Positions 9,250 through 18,115 of a stretch of DNA of 55,772 nt are shown here, in pieces. The notes under the pieces are model-generated. The model did no database searches, was not told the origin of the DNA, and saw only the letters and a list, made by a program, of their open reading frames with translations. How positions within the stretch are numbered: position 1 is the stretch's first letter; each line of letters opens with the position of its first letter. Source of the stretch: Bdellovibrionales bacterium (lineage in GTDB: Bacteria > Bdellovibrionota > Bdellovibrionia > Bdellovibrionales > UBA1609). The stretch covers positions 1 through 55,772 of the forward strand of contig JABSOQ010000007.1 of NCBI GenBank assembly GCA_013216195.1. Direction: 5' to 3'. The translations under genes were made by a program, and so were the position numbers.

Positions 9250-12123
9250 TTACCTGTCCAGCAAAAACTGGTCTATTTTGTACGAACCCGTCAGCTTGGT
9301 TCTTGGCTTGTTGGTGCCGAAGTAATGAGCTGGTATCACACCTCTGATTATTCTAGCTGGTTGCATGGGTTGTCTTCGAGGGTCGTCTTCTTCATTCACC
9401 CCAGGGCGAAGTTGTAGAGCTCTTACATCTAGTTCTGGCTTGGTATACGACAGCTGTGGTGTGTGACATGACAAGCAAAACTTATTGCCGCTGAAATTGG
9501 GTCTTGGTCTGCCGTATCTTAAAACCTGTCTTCGGTGTATCAGTTTATCTCGAACAGAGACCGCCCCGTAGGGTATATTTTTTCTGTGGGCAAAAGTCTC
9601 GATCGGTGTGAGATTTGCCATCTGAGCTTCACCGTAGCGGACATAGCAAGTAAAATGAGAGCCAGAAGGTGAAGCTGACAAGGCTCTAAGAGTGTCGTGG
9701 TACCAACTGGTAGCAAGGTTCGCACGGCTTCTCCAGCCGCCTGAAGAGGGAGCCCTAATGATGGTACCTCTTGCGTAATTGCACTTTTCTTCAAGCGTAG
9801 GGTTTCTAGCGACCAACTTGAAGTCATCAACCCAGCCTTTGAAGCCTCGGGTCGAGGCGTGTTCTGTGCCGAGAGTGACCAATCGGCCTGCAGTCAGCCT
9901 AAAGAAGTTTTTCAATTGAGCATCTGTGTAAGCACCTTGACGAATGAATGGTGTGACTTTCATTCCGTCGATGAAGAGTGCGGGCCTATGGTTGGCTGTG
10001 AACTCGATACCTAGGTTCATCCATTTTCGGTGCCGCTTCCTTAAAAGGCTGCCTGGTATTGTAGCACGCCCTATATTTGCGCCTGTTGAGTCGACCAGTA
10101 GAACAGTGTCGACATTTACGTTGGGTGTGCGACTGGCATTAATCCGTTTGTCTAAAACAATTTTTCGACCGTTTGAGAGTTCAATCAGGTTCTGCCTGTG
10201 TTGAGTGCCCGAGGTTGGTCTGCGAGCATCGATAAAGACACTGAGGTACCATTCTCTCTGGTTATGAATAGAAAAGGTTGTTCCAGATTGCGATGGAATC
10301 TTGAATTGCAAACCTGACCTGCCGTCAAGCCAAAGACCTTTGCCGTGAATCCCACCCTTAGCAATAGGCTCAAGGCGAATGTTACCTATTGGTCTGCCGT
10401 ACTTTGGCAGCTTAACAAACTGTGGCTCAGCAGCTGCAGAATTTTGAATCAGAACAGGATCGTTTGACGGAGCGCTAGGGAAGCTCGCAAGCCCTCGATT
10501 GATGCTGGGCTGACCGTTGTTATTGAAGCCATCGTAGTGCTTCATGGTCACTTTTGTGGGCTCATAGCCGACAGCTCCAGTCATCTCGGCGTTGATAATC
10601 ATGTACGGGTTCATGTAGTCATCAAATGCGATTTCGTCGGTGTGGCGGGTAGATCCAAAATGCCACACGACATCTCTCATGGTAACGGGCTTAGCTTTGT
10701 CTAGGTAGTTGAACCGGTTCTCCCAAGAGCCAAGAAAAGACGAGTTAGGAGTCAGATATTGGTGATACTCATTGTGAAGAACAGTATCGCCAAGTTCTCT
10801 GTTTGCTCCAACTCTTTCTGCCCACTGACCCGAGGGCACGGTTCCATTGCTGTAGAGTTTTAGCTTTCTCGTAGCCCGTTTTCGACTTCTGCCAATAATT
10901 CGATCTGACACAGTAAAGTTGAAGTCGACGTTATTGAGTAGCCCGTCGAAGTGGATCATTTTTCCTCGAGTCCAGAAGCCAATCATTGAGATCCCGTTTG
11001 TTCTTGCGCCGATGCTTTCATAGTTAAGGGCATCATCTCTATTTCTTGGTTTGTGGTCGCTGTGATCTGCGTAGGGTGTGTGCCTCATAACTCCATCGCC
11101 CCTAAAGTTGTAAAAGGCAGCGCCTCGGCCATAGGCTTCAAAGAATAAGTTTGCAGCACCTTTGTCTATCCAAGGATAGCTCCCGCCGAGTACTCCGTTT
11201 TTGGGTATAGGGTTGCCGAGAGTGTCGCGAAATTTGAATCTGGCGAACTTGTAACGCCTAGCCATTCGGTTCACGGTATCGAATGGAGCATAAGCAATTG
11301 GGCGCCAGTTGGCCATTGACCAACGACTGACGTCGCACTGTTCGGTTGCGGAACCATCAGAATTAGTCGCAGGGTAGGTGTTGTAAGCAAGGTTCGCACT
11401 AGGCACACGTGTACCATTGTGAAGGCGCAGTTCAGCGTTGTGAACACGGGCCACGATCAGTCTGTTGTCTCCGGCAATCGTGGGTTCAGCTAATTTAGGC
11501 ACTCGCCACTCTGGCCCCCGTTTGATCGTAGACCTATCAAAAGTGACCCGCGCAATGTAAGCGGCATTCGTCTTTGGGTTTGCGACTTCAAAATTAGCAT
11601 CTACAGCCATAAACCGAACTTTGTCTTGTGTACGGTGATTGAAGCGAGTGACCAATGTCACTTTATAACAGTCTCGGTTTCCCCCGGAGCATGCTCTCGG
11701 GTTGTGACCGTAGCGTTGAGTTTTTTCGCAGATAATCGATCTTGAATTGGCATAATCGCGCAACAGGTGGCTGTGGCCGTTGCTGCGGTAGTAATTGGGG
11801 TTAAAGCTGTAAGAGCGATCTCCGTCACGTAAGACATTGGCTCCGACAAGCTGGTTGCGTTGGTCTTTTAGATGACTAACTATTCGCTTTGGTTTCAGAA
11901 TAAAGAAGCGATTACCACCAGCTCTTAAGACTCCTAGGCGCCCATCGCGAGTCATATCATGCACGGGTAGGTGAGGAGTTGTAGTTTGGTATTTACTACC
12001 AATTTTTTTTGCAGTGACCGTGTCTATGTTTCGAATAGGAAAATCTGGAAGCTGGGCGTCCGACTGTGCAGGCAAACACAGTGCAAAAAAAGAAACTATA
12101 GGCATAAGCATAAAGCGATACAT
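9250..12123 (-). CDS. large exported protein with LamG-like domain and one CXXCH heme-type motif (957 aa)
   Basis: I chose the ATG at 12121-12123 because it has a strong GGGGGG ribosome site and begins the signal peptide (MYRFMLMPIV, core, SDA-Q). The TTG ten codons upstream has neither. Most of the first 580 residues are unfamiliar, basic and Asn/Arg-rich. Residues about 585-780 resemble a laminin-G/concanavalin-A-like jelly roll, including a WVDDFKL strand typical of LamG_3 domains. Near the C-terminus CLSCH (Cys883, Cys886, His887) matches a c-type heme site. The protein is probably periplasmic or on the cell surface. If heme is attached it would be a monoheme protein; CXXCH can also occur by chance or bind another metal. 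The gene is transcribed alone and has its own terminator. Confidence 0.75.
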   Translation of the reverse strand: MYRFMLMPIVSFFALCLPAQSDAQLPDFPIRNIDTVTAKKIGSKYQTTTPHLPVHDMTRDGRLGVLRAGGNRFFILKPKRIVSHLKDQRNQLVGANVLRDGDRSYSFNPNYYRSNGHSHLLRDYANSRSIICEKTQRYGHNPRACSGGNRDCYKVTLVTRFNHRTQDKVRFMAVDANFEVANPKTNAAYIARVTFDRSTIKRGPEWRVPKLAEPTIAGDNRLIVARVHNAELRLHNGTRVPSANLAYNTYPATNSDGSATEQCDVSRWSMANWRPIAYAPFDTVNRMARRYKFARFKFRDTLGNPIPKNGVLGGSYPWIDKGAANLFFEAYGRGAAFYNFRGDGVMRHTPYADHSDHKPRNRDDALNYESIGARTNGISMIGFWTRGKMIHFDGLLNNVDFNFTVSDRIIGRSRKRATRKLKLYSNGTVPSGQWAERVGANRELGDTVLHNEYHQYLTPNSSFLGSWENRFNYLDKAKPVTMRDVVWHFGSTRHTDEIAFDDYMNPYMIINAEMTGAVGYEPTKVTMKHYDGFNNNGQPSINRGLASFPSAPSNDPVLIQNSAAAEPQFVKLPKYGRPIGNIRLEPIAKGGIHGKGLWLDGRSGLQFKIPSQSGTTFSIHNQREWYLSVFIDARRPTSGTQHRQNLIELSNGRKIVLDKRINASRTPNVNVDTVLLVDSTGANIGRATIPGSLLRKRHRKWMNLGIEFTANHRPALFIDGMKVTPFIRQGAYTDAQLKNFFRLTAGRLVTLGTEHASTRGFKGWVDDFKLVARNPTLEEKCNYARGTIIRAPSSGGWRSRANLATSWYHDTLRALSASPSGSHFTCYVRYGEAQMANLTPIETFAHRKNIPYGAVSVRDKLIHRRQVLRYGRPRPNFSGNKFCLSCHTPQLSYTKPELDVRALQLRPGVNEEDDPRRQPMQPARIIRGVIPAHYFGTNKPRTKLTGSYKIDQFLLDR

Positions 12124-12553
12124 CGCGTCCCCCCGGAAGCTTGCGCCCTTCAACTCACCCTCTCTAATTGCAACGGTGATTCCAAGCTTAGTGTGCGATC
12201 GCCACCAGTTAGCTATCTATAATCATTGAGGTCTCATTTTGATACGTAGGTTTTTGTTATCTACTACTGAGACAGCTGTTCAATTGTTTAACGGCAGACG
12301 TTGCAAGACTTCAGTCTGTGCTGTGGCATTCGGGTTGAGTCTAAAACCGTAGTTTTTGATTCGTGTTATTGGCATCAACATTGAATTTCTACAAGGTTGA
12401 TTACAAGAGATTCGAGAAGGGTAAAAGTTGGGGACATATTGAGTCCGTTCGAAGGCAAGAGTTGGGCATAAGGTCTCTGTCTCGAAATGAAATCATTGAT
12501 GTGCAATTAACGTAACGAAAGTTTGGAGAAACCAAAATACAAAAGGGGGCGCA
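12124..12553. other. intergenic region (430 bp) with one weak small ORF
   Basis: This is the divergent gap between the LamG/CXXCH gene and the hemerythrin gene and must hold both promoters; I could not pick clear hexamers. A 50-codon frame at 12363-12515 (GTG start, TAA end) has protein-like codons and a basic product but no ribosome site, so it is only a possibility. Confidence 0.35.
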
Positions 12554-12964
12554 ATGTCGCAATTGTTTCAATGGTCAGCTGAAGAGTTCGGTCTAGGAGT
12601 ACAAGAGATGGACAATGAACATCAGATACTCATTAAAAAGATGAATAAGCTTTATGATGCTTATGAGGCTGGGGCTGAATACCTAGAGCTAAAAGGGTTG
12701 ATAGAGGAGTTGGCTAATTACACGGTAGAGCATTTTAGAGATGAAGAGGCCTTTATGGAGAGCATCGGCTTCGAGGGTCTAGCTACCCACAAGATAATTC
12801 ATGAGCAGTTGCTAAAACAATTTACTGAGCATGTAGATAGGTTCAATCAGGCCCAAGAAATTGAGCCCAAGTTTTTTGATTTTTTGAAAGTATGGCTTTC
12901 AGCACATATCAGAGGCATCGATATGAAATATGCACAAAAAGAAAAAAGCTTGAACGCGGGCTGA
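12554..12964 (+). CDS. bacteriohemerythrin (136 aa)
   Basis: This is a single-domain four-helix hemerythrin that binds O2 at a non-heme diiron site in the cytoplasm. All seven canonical ligands are present at canonical spacing: His23, His60, Glu64, His79, His83, His118 and Asp123. The length is the usual 130-140 residues and the N-terminal FQWSAEEFGLGV motif is typical. It may serve in O2 storage or sensing. The ATG at 12554 is preceded by GGGGGCGC. It is monocistronic, with a hairpin at 12971-13003 shared with the convergent gene. Confidence 0.95.
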   Translation: MSQLFQWSAEEFGLGVQEMDNEHQILIKKMNKLYDAYEAGAEYLELKGLIEELANYTVEHFRDEEAFMESIGFEGLATHKIIHEQLLKQFTEHVDRFNQAQEIEPKFFDFLKVWLSAHIRGIDMKYAQKEKSLNAG

Positions 12965-12970
12965 GAACAC

Positions 12971-13003
12971 AAAAAAAGACCCAGCGTTTGCTAGGTCTTT
13001 AAA
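12971..13003. terminator. terminator between hemerythrin and the 13026 gene
   Basis: A run of A, AGACCCAGC-GTTT-GCTAGGTCT, TTT. The stem has one C/A mismatch. The T-run is longer on the minus strand (seven T), so it mainly serves the 13026-13439 gene and may also stop hemerythrin transcripts. Confidence 0.75.
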
Positions 13004-13025
13004 GTTCAAAAGGCTTAAATAAGAC

Positions 13026-13439
13026 TTAGTCGTCGTCTTGTGGAGCCAAGCAAGGCATGAAGCCGTCTACTTTAGCAGAGTAAAGAGCTGTTCCATCTGA
13101 GCTAAATGACTCGCTGATAGAAAAACCCATTCTTACTCGAGCATACTCACCTCTACGAGCGATGAAGTTACCAACTGCTTTAGCAACGTTGTTGCTCCAC
13201 AAAGATTTGCAGTCGTCGTTTCCGCCGATGTAACGGATTTTTTTGTTAAGACCCATTAGTTGACCAGCTTCGATCTGGCTAATAGCTGCAACACCAGCTT
13301 GTTTAGCGTCTTCTTTTGAAGCGTACTTACCAAGAGTCAACATAGCTCTTTGGTTAAGATCGAAATCAGTCCAGCTGTAGTGAGTAGCACTTGCAGAGAA
13401 GGCACCCAAAGCGACGATCGCTAGAATTAGTTTTTTCAT
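13026..13439 (-). CDS. small exported protein of unknown function (137 aa)
   Basis: Clear signal peptide (MKKLILAIVALGAFSASA, cleavage after residue 18), then a 119-residue mature domain with two cysteines and an acidic C-terminal tail (QDDD). I do not recognise the family. Strong ribosome site GGAGGG about 7 nt before the ATG. A perfect 7-bp hairpin (TTGGTTT-GTTG-AAACCAA, 13468-13485) lies in its 5' leader. Codon use looks highly expressed compared with neighbours (inference from reading). Confidence 0.8.
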   Translation of the reverse strand: MKKLILAIVALGAFSASATHYSWTDFDLNQRAMLTLGKYASKEDAKQAGVAAISQIEAGQLMGLNKKIRYIGGNDDCKSLWSNNVAKAVGNFIARRGEYARVRMGFSISESFSSDGTALYSAKVDGFMPCLAPQDDD

Positions 13440-14185
13440 ATAATATCCCTCCGTAAAAATTTGTTGATTGGTTTGTTGAAACCAACCTACGAGCGAGAGC
13501 CCAGCTTTTCAGCAATCAACAGCCATCTAGAAAAGAAAGCAGTTACTGATAGAAAACCTTGGTTTATCGGTGTGTTAGGGGATAACGCGGATTTTAAATT
13601 CAAGAGGGTGAAATGCGTCAGACTCGAGTTATTAACCATGAGGTAATTAAAAATCGTAGGTCTAAAAGCCCAATAGATCTACAAAAGCTATCTTGTTTCG
13701 CTGCCATTGCCTGGGTTGGTAGCTGGGACTTGGCTCCCAGAGTTTACCAGAGCCGGTTTTAGGGAACTTCATGAAAGTGAAGTCTAATCGTCACAAATCT
13801 CTCTCAACTGGTAATCGAGCATTGAAGTCTCAGGTCTCAGTCTGAGGTGAGAGGATCCTGGTTGGTTATATCCAGACTTTGAACTTGATAACCAGGATTG
13901 TTGTCATACCAGTTCCCGCTACAAAAATAGATGTTTCTAGCTCGAGGGTCGATTGTCTGATTTGCTAGAGCCGTTGCAGAAGCGGTTCTCAACTGCTCAG
14001 AGTTCAATTGCAATGGCGTATCTAAACAAAAATTAATTCTCTCAAAGTAAAAGTAATTCTCAGAAAGCCGAAGAGCTGCAGCGATTTCCATGCCAGTAGG
14101 AGTAAATCTTGTTTAAAGCTATCTGTAAGTTCAGTGTTTGGTAAATTTGATGGCAGTCTGTGAAGGGAAGTGATAAGCCCAAGGA
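13440..14185. other. long intergenic region (746 bp) with one doubtful ORF
   Basis: The right end is the upstream region of the MATE gene and the left end is the promoter region of the 13026 gene. Apart from the doubtful ORF at 13837-14091 and the leader hairpin at 13468-13485, I see no gene, RNA or repeat. Confidence 0.4.
13837..14091 (-). CDS. doubtful small ORF or gene remnant (84 aa)
   Basis: The translation looks protein-like (two Cys, balanced composition, aromatic YFYFERINFC segment), but there is no ribosome site, signal peptide or known domain. It may be a decayed fragment of a larger gene. Confidence 0.25.
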   Translation of the reverse strand: MEIAAALRLSENYFYFERINFCLDTPLQLNSEQLRTASATALANQTIDPRARNIYFCSGNWYDNNPGYQVQSLDITNQDPLTSD

Positions 14186-15559
14186 ATGATGAAGCTCAAA
14201 CAGCAGATTTTAAGATGGGGGCCTGTGTTTCAGTTGGCTTGGCCCTTAATCGTTGCCAACAGTTTCTGGAACTTGCAAATGACAATAGATCGCATTTTCC
14301 TGGGGCAGTACTCGACGGCCGCTCTCGGGGCTTCTGTTGCAGTTATGAGTTTGTTCTGGACTCCAATGGCTTTGCTTCAGCAAATGGCTGCCTATGTCAC
14401 CACCTTCGTAGCTCAGTACAAAGGCTCCGGGCACCCTGAACAAATTGGACCGTCATTTTGGAAGTCACTCTACGTCAGTGTTATTGGAGGGTTGCTGTTC
14501 TTATTCATGATACCGATGAGTGATTGGCTATTTTCATTTCTTGGTCACAGTGAAAATATGAGAGCTCTCGAGGTTGAGTACTTTTCGGGAGTTTGTTTTT
14601 CGGCACTGCCTACAGCAGTGGTGGCCGCAGTGAGTGGTTTGTTTACTGGTCTTGGGCGCACTCGAATCATAATGGCCATTAACGGTGTCGGGTTGGTCTT
14701 TAATGTTTTGTTTGACTACCTACTCATTTTTGGAAACTGGGGTTTCCCTGCCCTTGGCGTAGAAGGGGCTGGCTACGCTACAGCCTTGGCGACAACTTGT
14801 GGTGCAGTATTTGGTTTGGTCTACCTGTTCATGAGACCAAGAAGCGATATGTGGAATCTCTCAGATGGTTGGGGCTGGAACACAGAATTTTTTCTTCGGT
14901 ATTTGAAGTACGGTGTGCCGAGTGGCTTGCAATGGGCCCTAGAAGGCTTGTCTTTTGCTGTATTTCTAGTTTTCGTTGGGCAGCTGCCAAATGGCGATGC
15001 GGCGTTGTCGGCCAGTAGTATAGCTGTGACCATATTTTTGTTGGCGGCTCTTCCCTCTATTGGGATCGGCCAGGCCGTTTCGGCACTAGTTGGCGATCAT
15101 CTGGGGCACAACAATCCGCAAAGGGCAGAGCGTGACACTTGGGCGGGATTTCAAATGGCAATGATCTACATACTTGTGATGAGTACTAGCTTTGTGTTGG
15201 TGCCAGAGTTCTATTTGAGTTGGTTTGAAAACACAGACAACCCCCAGGCTTGGGCTGAGACAGCGGCACTTGTTCCTATGATATTGGTGTTTGTGGCAGT
15301 TTTTTGCCTGTTCGATACACTCAATTATGTAATTGGTTTTGCTCTCAAAGGAGCTGGTGATACCCGTTTTGTTTTTCTGGTCGCATTGATTGTGCCCTGG
15401 CCACTGATGGTGTTTCCAGCTTGGTGGGTAAGAGACATGCCCGACGGCCTGTTCTGGGGTTGGATGGGGACGACAGCCTTTGTGATCGTGCAAGATACTA
15501 TTTATTTGCTGCGCTTTTTAGGCGGCAAATGGAAGGCTATGAGAGTCACCCACAGCTAG
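14186..15559 (+). CDS. MATE-family multidrug/metabolite efflux transporter (457 aa)
   Basis: This is a polytopic inner-membrane protein with twelve predicted hydrophobic segments in two six-helix halves, the MATE (NorM/DinF) layout and length. The first half starts LAWPLIVANSFWNLQMTIDRIFLGQYS, which resembles the MatE repeat (P-x-x-x-x-x-x-x-x-x-x-D-x-x-x-x-G). The second half repeats it from about residue 235 (GVPSGLQWALEG). Such proteins export cationic drugs or metabolites using Na+ or H+ gradients; the substrate cannot be read from sequence. AAGG precedes two adjacent ATGs (14186 and 14189), and spacing slightly favours the second. It is probably monocistronic. Confidence 0.92.
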   Translation: MMKLKQQILRWGPVFQLAWPLIVANSFWNLQMTIDRIFLGQYSTAALGASVAVMSLFWTPMALLQQMAAYVTTFVAQYKGSGHPEQIGPSFWKSLYVSVIGGLLFLFMIPMSDWLFSFLGHSENMRALEVEYFSGVCFSALPTAVVAAVSGLFTGLGRTRIIMAINGVGLVFNVLFDYLLIFGNWGFPALGVEGAGYATALATTCGAVFGLVYLFMRPRSDMWNLSDGWGWNTEFFLRYLKYGVPSGLQWALEGLSFAVFLVFVGQLPNGDAALSASSIAVTIFLLAALPSIGIGQAVSALVGDHLGHNNPQRAERDTWAGFQMAMIYILVMSTSFVLVPEFYLSWFENTDNPQAWAETAALVPMILVFVAVFCLFDTLNYVIGFALKGAGDTRFVFLVALIVPWPLMVFPAWWVRDMPDGLFWGWMGTTAFVIVQDTIYLLRFLGGKWKAMRVTHS

Positions 15560-15706
15560 TTTCTTTGCAATTGAAGGTCTTTTGCTTGGTGAGGTTCAAA
15601 TAAAGGTGAGTACACATGCCGTTGCAAGTCTTACGGTTGTAATCATTGAGAGCCCCTGATATCACCTGATGACGCGCATGACCTGACTTTCTTGGAGCTT
15701 GAACAG

Positions 15707-16354
15707 ATGGCTAGATATTTGAATCTTACAAATTTGTGTAGTCAGCCCGAGTCACTCAGAGACCTTGAGTGGGAGCGAGCTTTTCTACAGGCCCTTATTG
15801 ATGGCACTCTTGCGCTTGAAAACAAAGAAGCCCAGCAGGGCCCTGATGGATGGCCCTACCTGTTTGCTCGCGTGTCTCCGACTGCTGATGAGCCATTCTT
15901 GAGAATTGCCGATTGGCTTTCGAATCGTGGTATTGGTCTGGTCATTAATGCTCATAAAGATATGCCTGATTATGTTTTTCCTTACGGGATGATTTGGGGG
16001 TTCAAAGAGTACGGTCAGTTTTTTGAAGCTAGTGCAGCTCCTGAAGGAGACAAGATCGTTTTTGAAAAAGGTGACAAGGTGATCGCCGGGCCACCAACTG
16101 AGCAGTATCTTCCGATTTATGTGCGAGAGATTCTGAGAGAGTTCTTTAGCAGCCAAGGCGTCGACGACATTAAAATATTGGTGATTAGCAAAGATAAAGA
16201 GAACTACGATTTGGTGTTTTCGCTAGACTCTCTAGGGACGCCACCTGAACACGAGCGAAATGCGATTTTAGAGGCAATTGCTTGGTTTCTGCCAAACCAT
16301 TACTCGGTGGTATTAGCCGATGAGCAAGGTTTGCCAAACTTCTTTCCGTTATAA
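15707..16354 (+). CDS. cytosolic protein of unknown function (215 aa)
   Basis: I chose the ATG at 15707 because GGAG lies 9 nt upstream; the TTG at 15692 overlaps that ribosome site. There is no signal peptide or membrane segment. The protein is acidic with an alternating alpha/beta pattern and a conserved-looking C-terminal region (YVREILREFF ... NYDLVFSLDSLG ... YSVVLAD). I do not recognise it; an SseB-like domain is a guess I would not defend. A terminator follows directly. Confidence 0.75.
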   Translation: MARYLNLTNLCSQPESLRDLEWERAFLQALIDGTLALENKEAQQGPDGWPYLFARVSPTADEPFLRIADWLSNRGIGLVINAHKDMPDYVFPYGMIWGFKEYGQFFEASAAPEGDKIVFEKGDKVIAGPPTEQYLPIYVREILREFFSSQGVDDIKILVISKDKENYDLVFSLDSLGTPPEHERNAILEAIAWFLPNHYSVVLADEQGLPNFFPL

Positions 16355-16355
16355 A

Positions 16356-16382
16356 AAAAGCAACCTGGATGAGGTTGCTTTC
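16356..16382. terminator. bidirectional terminator
   Basis: A run of A, AGCAACCT-GGATG-AGGTTGCT, TTTC. Convergent genes end at 16354 (plus) and 16421 (minus). Read on the minus strand, seven T residues follow the stem. Confidence 0.85.
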
Positions 16383-16420
16383 AAAACTCTAAGACTTGCG
16401 ATCTCAAATACCTAAATAGG

Positions 16421-16807
16421 TTACTCTTCCATTTCCCCAGGAGCAGGTAGCAAATCTATCAGACACTCTCTCCAGTACTCAGGAACTTCATCAGAGAAGT
16501 CGACTGCAATTTGAAATAGCCCTTTACCCTTGTGAATGGCTCTAGTAACAGTGCCATCTAAATCAAGATTCATCTGTGGAAGAAATAGAACCAACTGCTG
16601 ACCCACCAGGTCTTCAAGAGACAAATTTGACCTCAACTCAGGTGGTATCAGGTCTTCTCTTTGGATATGTAACAAGAAGCCCCTAGTTGAGGCATCAATA
16701 ATTGCCCCTGTTCTTGCCACCACGTTGTAGCTTGTTAGCGCCGTTATGTCCGATACTACGATCGCATCAACTTCTTTTCTCTCAGCCATTCTTCTCTCGG
16801 CACCCAT
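16421..16807 (-). CDS. PilZ-domain protein, probable c-di-GMP receptor (128 aa)
   Basis: This is a single-domain cytosolic protein. It has an N-terminal arginine-rich segment (GAERRMAERK, residues 2-11) and, at about 37-43, DASTRG, which matches the PilZ (D/N)-x-S-x-x-G signature; the two parts together form the c-di-GMP site. The remaining strands fit the PilZ beta-barrel. Its effector role (motility, adhesion or predation switch) cannot be read. The ATG at 16807 has GAGAGGGG 8 nt upstream. A sigma28-like promoter sits 37 nt before the start. Confidence 0.88.
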   Translation of the reverse strand: MGAERRMAERKEVDAIVVSDITALTSYNVVARTGAIIDASTRGFLLHIQREDLIPPELRSNLSLEDLVGQQLVLFLPQMNLDLDGTVTRAIHKGKGLFQIAVDFSDEVPEYWRECLIDLLPAPGEMEE

Positions 16808-16850
16808 TGAGTGACCCCTCTCTTAACTTGCAACTTTCTCTTCATAAAAC

Positions 16851-16877
16851 CTATCGGCGGAGCAAGACCAAAGTTAA
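16851..16877 (-). promoter_or_regulatory. candidate sigma28 (FliA-type) promoter for the PilZ gene
   Basis: Read on the minus strand: TTAA, 15 bp, GCCGATAG, against the FliA consensus TAAA-N15-GCCGATAA. The -10 block matches 7 of 8. The start of transcription would be near 16844, giving a leader of about 37 nt. This would tie the gene to flagellar/motility control. Confidence 0.45.
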
Positions 16878-16979
16878 ATGAAAACCACAAACACCAGTAT
16901 TTTTAAGCACTTAGGGGATCAAAAATATCATTAAAATCATGCTATTTTTGCTAAAGTTTTTAAATCAAAGCCAAAGATA

Positions 16980-17008
16980 AGCTAGCTACAGAACTACCGT
17001 AGCCAGCT
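16980..17008 (-). terminator. possible hairpin terminator of nadA
   Basis: Read on the minus strand: AGCTGGCTAC, 9-nt loop, GTAGCTAGCT (10 bp with one G-T), about 50 bp after the nadA stop. The following tract is only mildly T-rich, so termination efficiency is doubtful. Confidence 0.4.
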
Positions 17009-17056
17009 ACTGGAGTCGCAGGTTGAGCCTAAACGTCAACGCCAAACTCTAAAGAA

Positions 17057-18019
17057 TCAATTAGGTCCTGAAAATGAAGCTGGCCAATCGATACTCTCGC
17101 CATTTGTAACCTTCAACATTCTCTCAAGCGGAAGCTGTGCGCTCTCGGCGACGCCGTCTTCAATATCAAGAGCAGGGGCTAGGCTTTCAAGAGCTTGTTC
17201 GATCTTTTCTAGCGTGTTCAATTTCATGTACGGGCATTGGTTGCAAGCGCAGGAGCCCTCTGCAGGTGCTTGAAAAAGTTCTGCATCTGGTCTTTCTTTT
17301 CTCATTTGATGAAAGATGCCATCTTCAGTTGCGACAATGAACTTCTTTGCGGGGTTCGTTTTGACCTCATTCAAAATTTTTGAAGTCGAACCGATCACGT
17401 CTGCATACTGAAGAACTTCATCGAGGCACTCGGGGTGAGCTAAGACTATGGCATCAGGATGCTCAGTCTTCAGTTCGAAAAGCTTGCGTGCTGAAAAGAG
17501 AACATGAACTTCACAGGCGCCCGGCCACAAGATTAAGTCGCGGCTTGATTTCTTTGCGAGATAACTACCAAGGTTTCGGTCTGGACCAAATAGAACAGGT
17601 CTATCTTCGGGAATAGCAGCCAAGATTTTTTCTGCGTTTGAAGACGTACAGGTAATATCTGTGATGCTTTTCACTTTTGCGCTGCTATTGACGTAACTTA
17701 CACAAATAGCATCTGGGTGTTTGTGTCTCCACTCTAGATATTGTTCATAAGGGGAGTGATCAACCAAGCTACAGCCGGCTTTTAAATCAGGTACTAAAAC
17801 AGTTTTTTCTGGAGATAAGATTTTAGCTGTTTCACCCATAAAGACTACGCCAGCCATCAAAATCACCTTGGCGTCAGATGCCTTGCCGAATTGAGCCAGA
17901 GCCAAGCTATCACCAACGAAGTCAGCGATATCTTGGATTTCACCATCTTCATAATAGTGCGCCAATATAACAGCCGAGTGTTTCTTCTTTAAATCGAGAA
18001 TTCTTTGCTCAATGCTCAT
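17057..18019 (-). CDS. nadA: quinolinate synthase A (320 aa)
   Basis: NadA condenses iminoaspartate with dihydroxyacetone phosphate to quinolinate in NAD de novo synthesis, using a [4Fe-4S] cluster in the cytoplasm. It shows the HYYEDGEIQDIADFVGDS signature near the N-terminus and the cluster cysteines Cys83 (AGCSLVDH), Cys169 (GACEVH) and a C-terminal group Cys257/Cys259/Cys262 (SCACNQC), one of which is the third ligand. These positions match the short NadA form such as that of Thermotoga. I chose the ATG at 18019 for its GGAAGGGGAGG ribosome site, over the upstream GTG. No nadB or nadC lies next to it. Confidence 0.97.
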   Translation of the reverse strand: MSIEQRILDLKKKHSAVILAHYYEDGEIQDIADFVGDSLALAQFGKASDAKVILMAGVVFMGETAKILSPEKTVLVPDLKAGCSLVDHSPYEQYLEWRHKHPDAICVSYVNSSAKVKSITDITCTSSNAEKILAAIPEDRPVLFGPDRNLGSYLAKKSSRDLILWPGACEVHVLFSARKLFELKTEHPDAIVLAHPECLDEVLQYADVIGSTSKILNEVKTNPAKKFIVATEDGIFHQMRKERPDAELFQAPAEGSCACNQCPYMKLNTLEKIEQALESLAPALDIEDGVAESAQLPLERMLKVTNGESIDWPASFSGPN

Positions 18020-18093
18020 AGCCTCCCCTTCCTTGCCTAGCACAAACTACATGCAATGGCCTGGTGGAACAATACTTTAGGCATAGTATAGCA

Positions 18094-18115
18094 CAAAAAT
18101 GGGCCTAGAGCCCAT
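18094..18115 (-). terminator. terminator overlapping the stop codon of the 18105 gene
   Basis: Read on the minus strand: ATGGGC-TCTAG-GCCCAT followed by TTTTT. The TAG stop codon lies in the loop. Confidence 0.8.

Noticed and set aside
12124-12153. N-terminal extension of the LamG/CXXCH protein from a TTG
   Set aside because: The extension reads through a strong ribosome site that serves the ATG at 12123, where the signal peptide begins.
13461-13646. 61-codon plus-strand frame in the 13440-14185 gap
   Set aside because: It runs antisense to the leader of the 13026 gene, has no ribosome site and no protein-like pattern.
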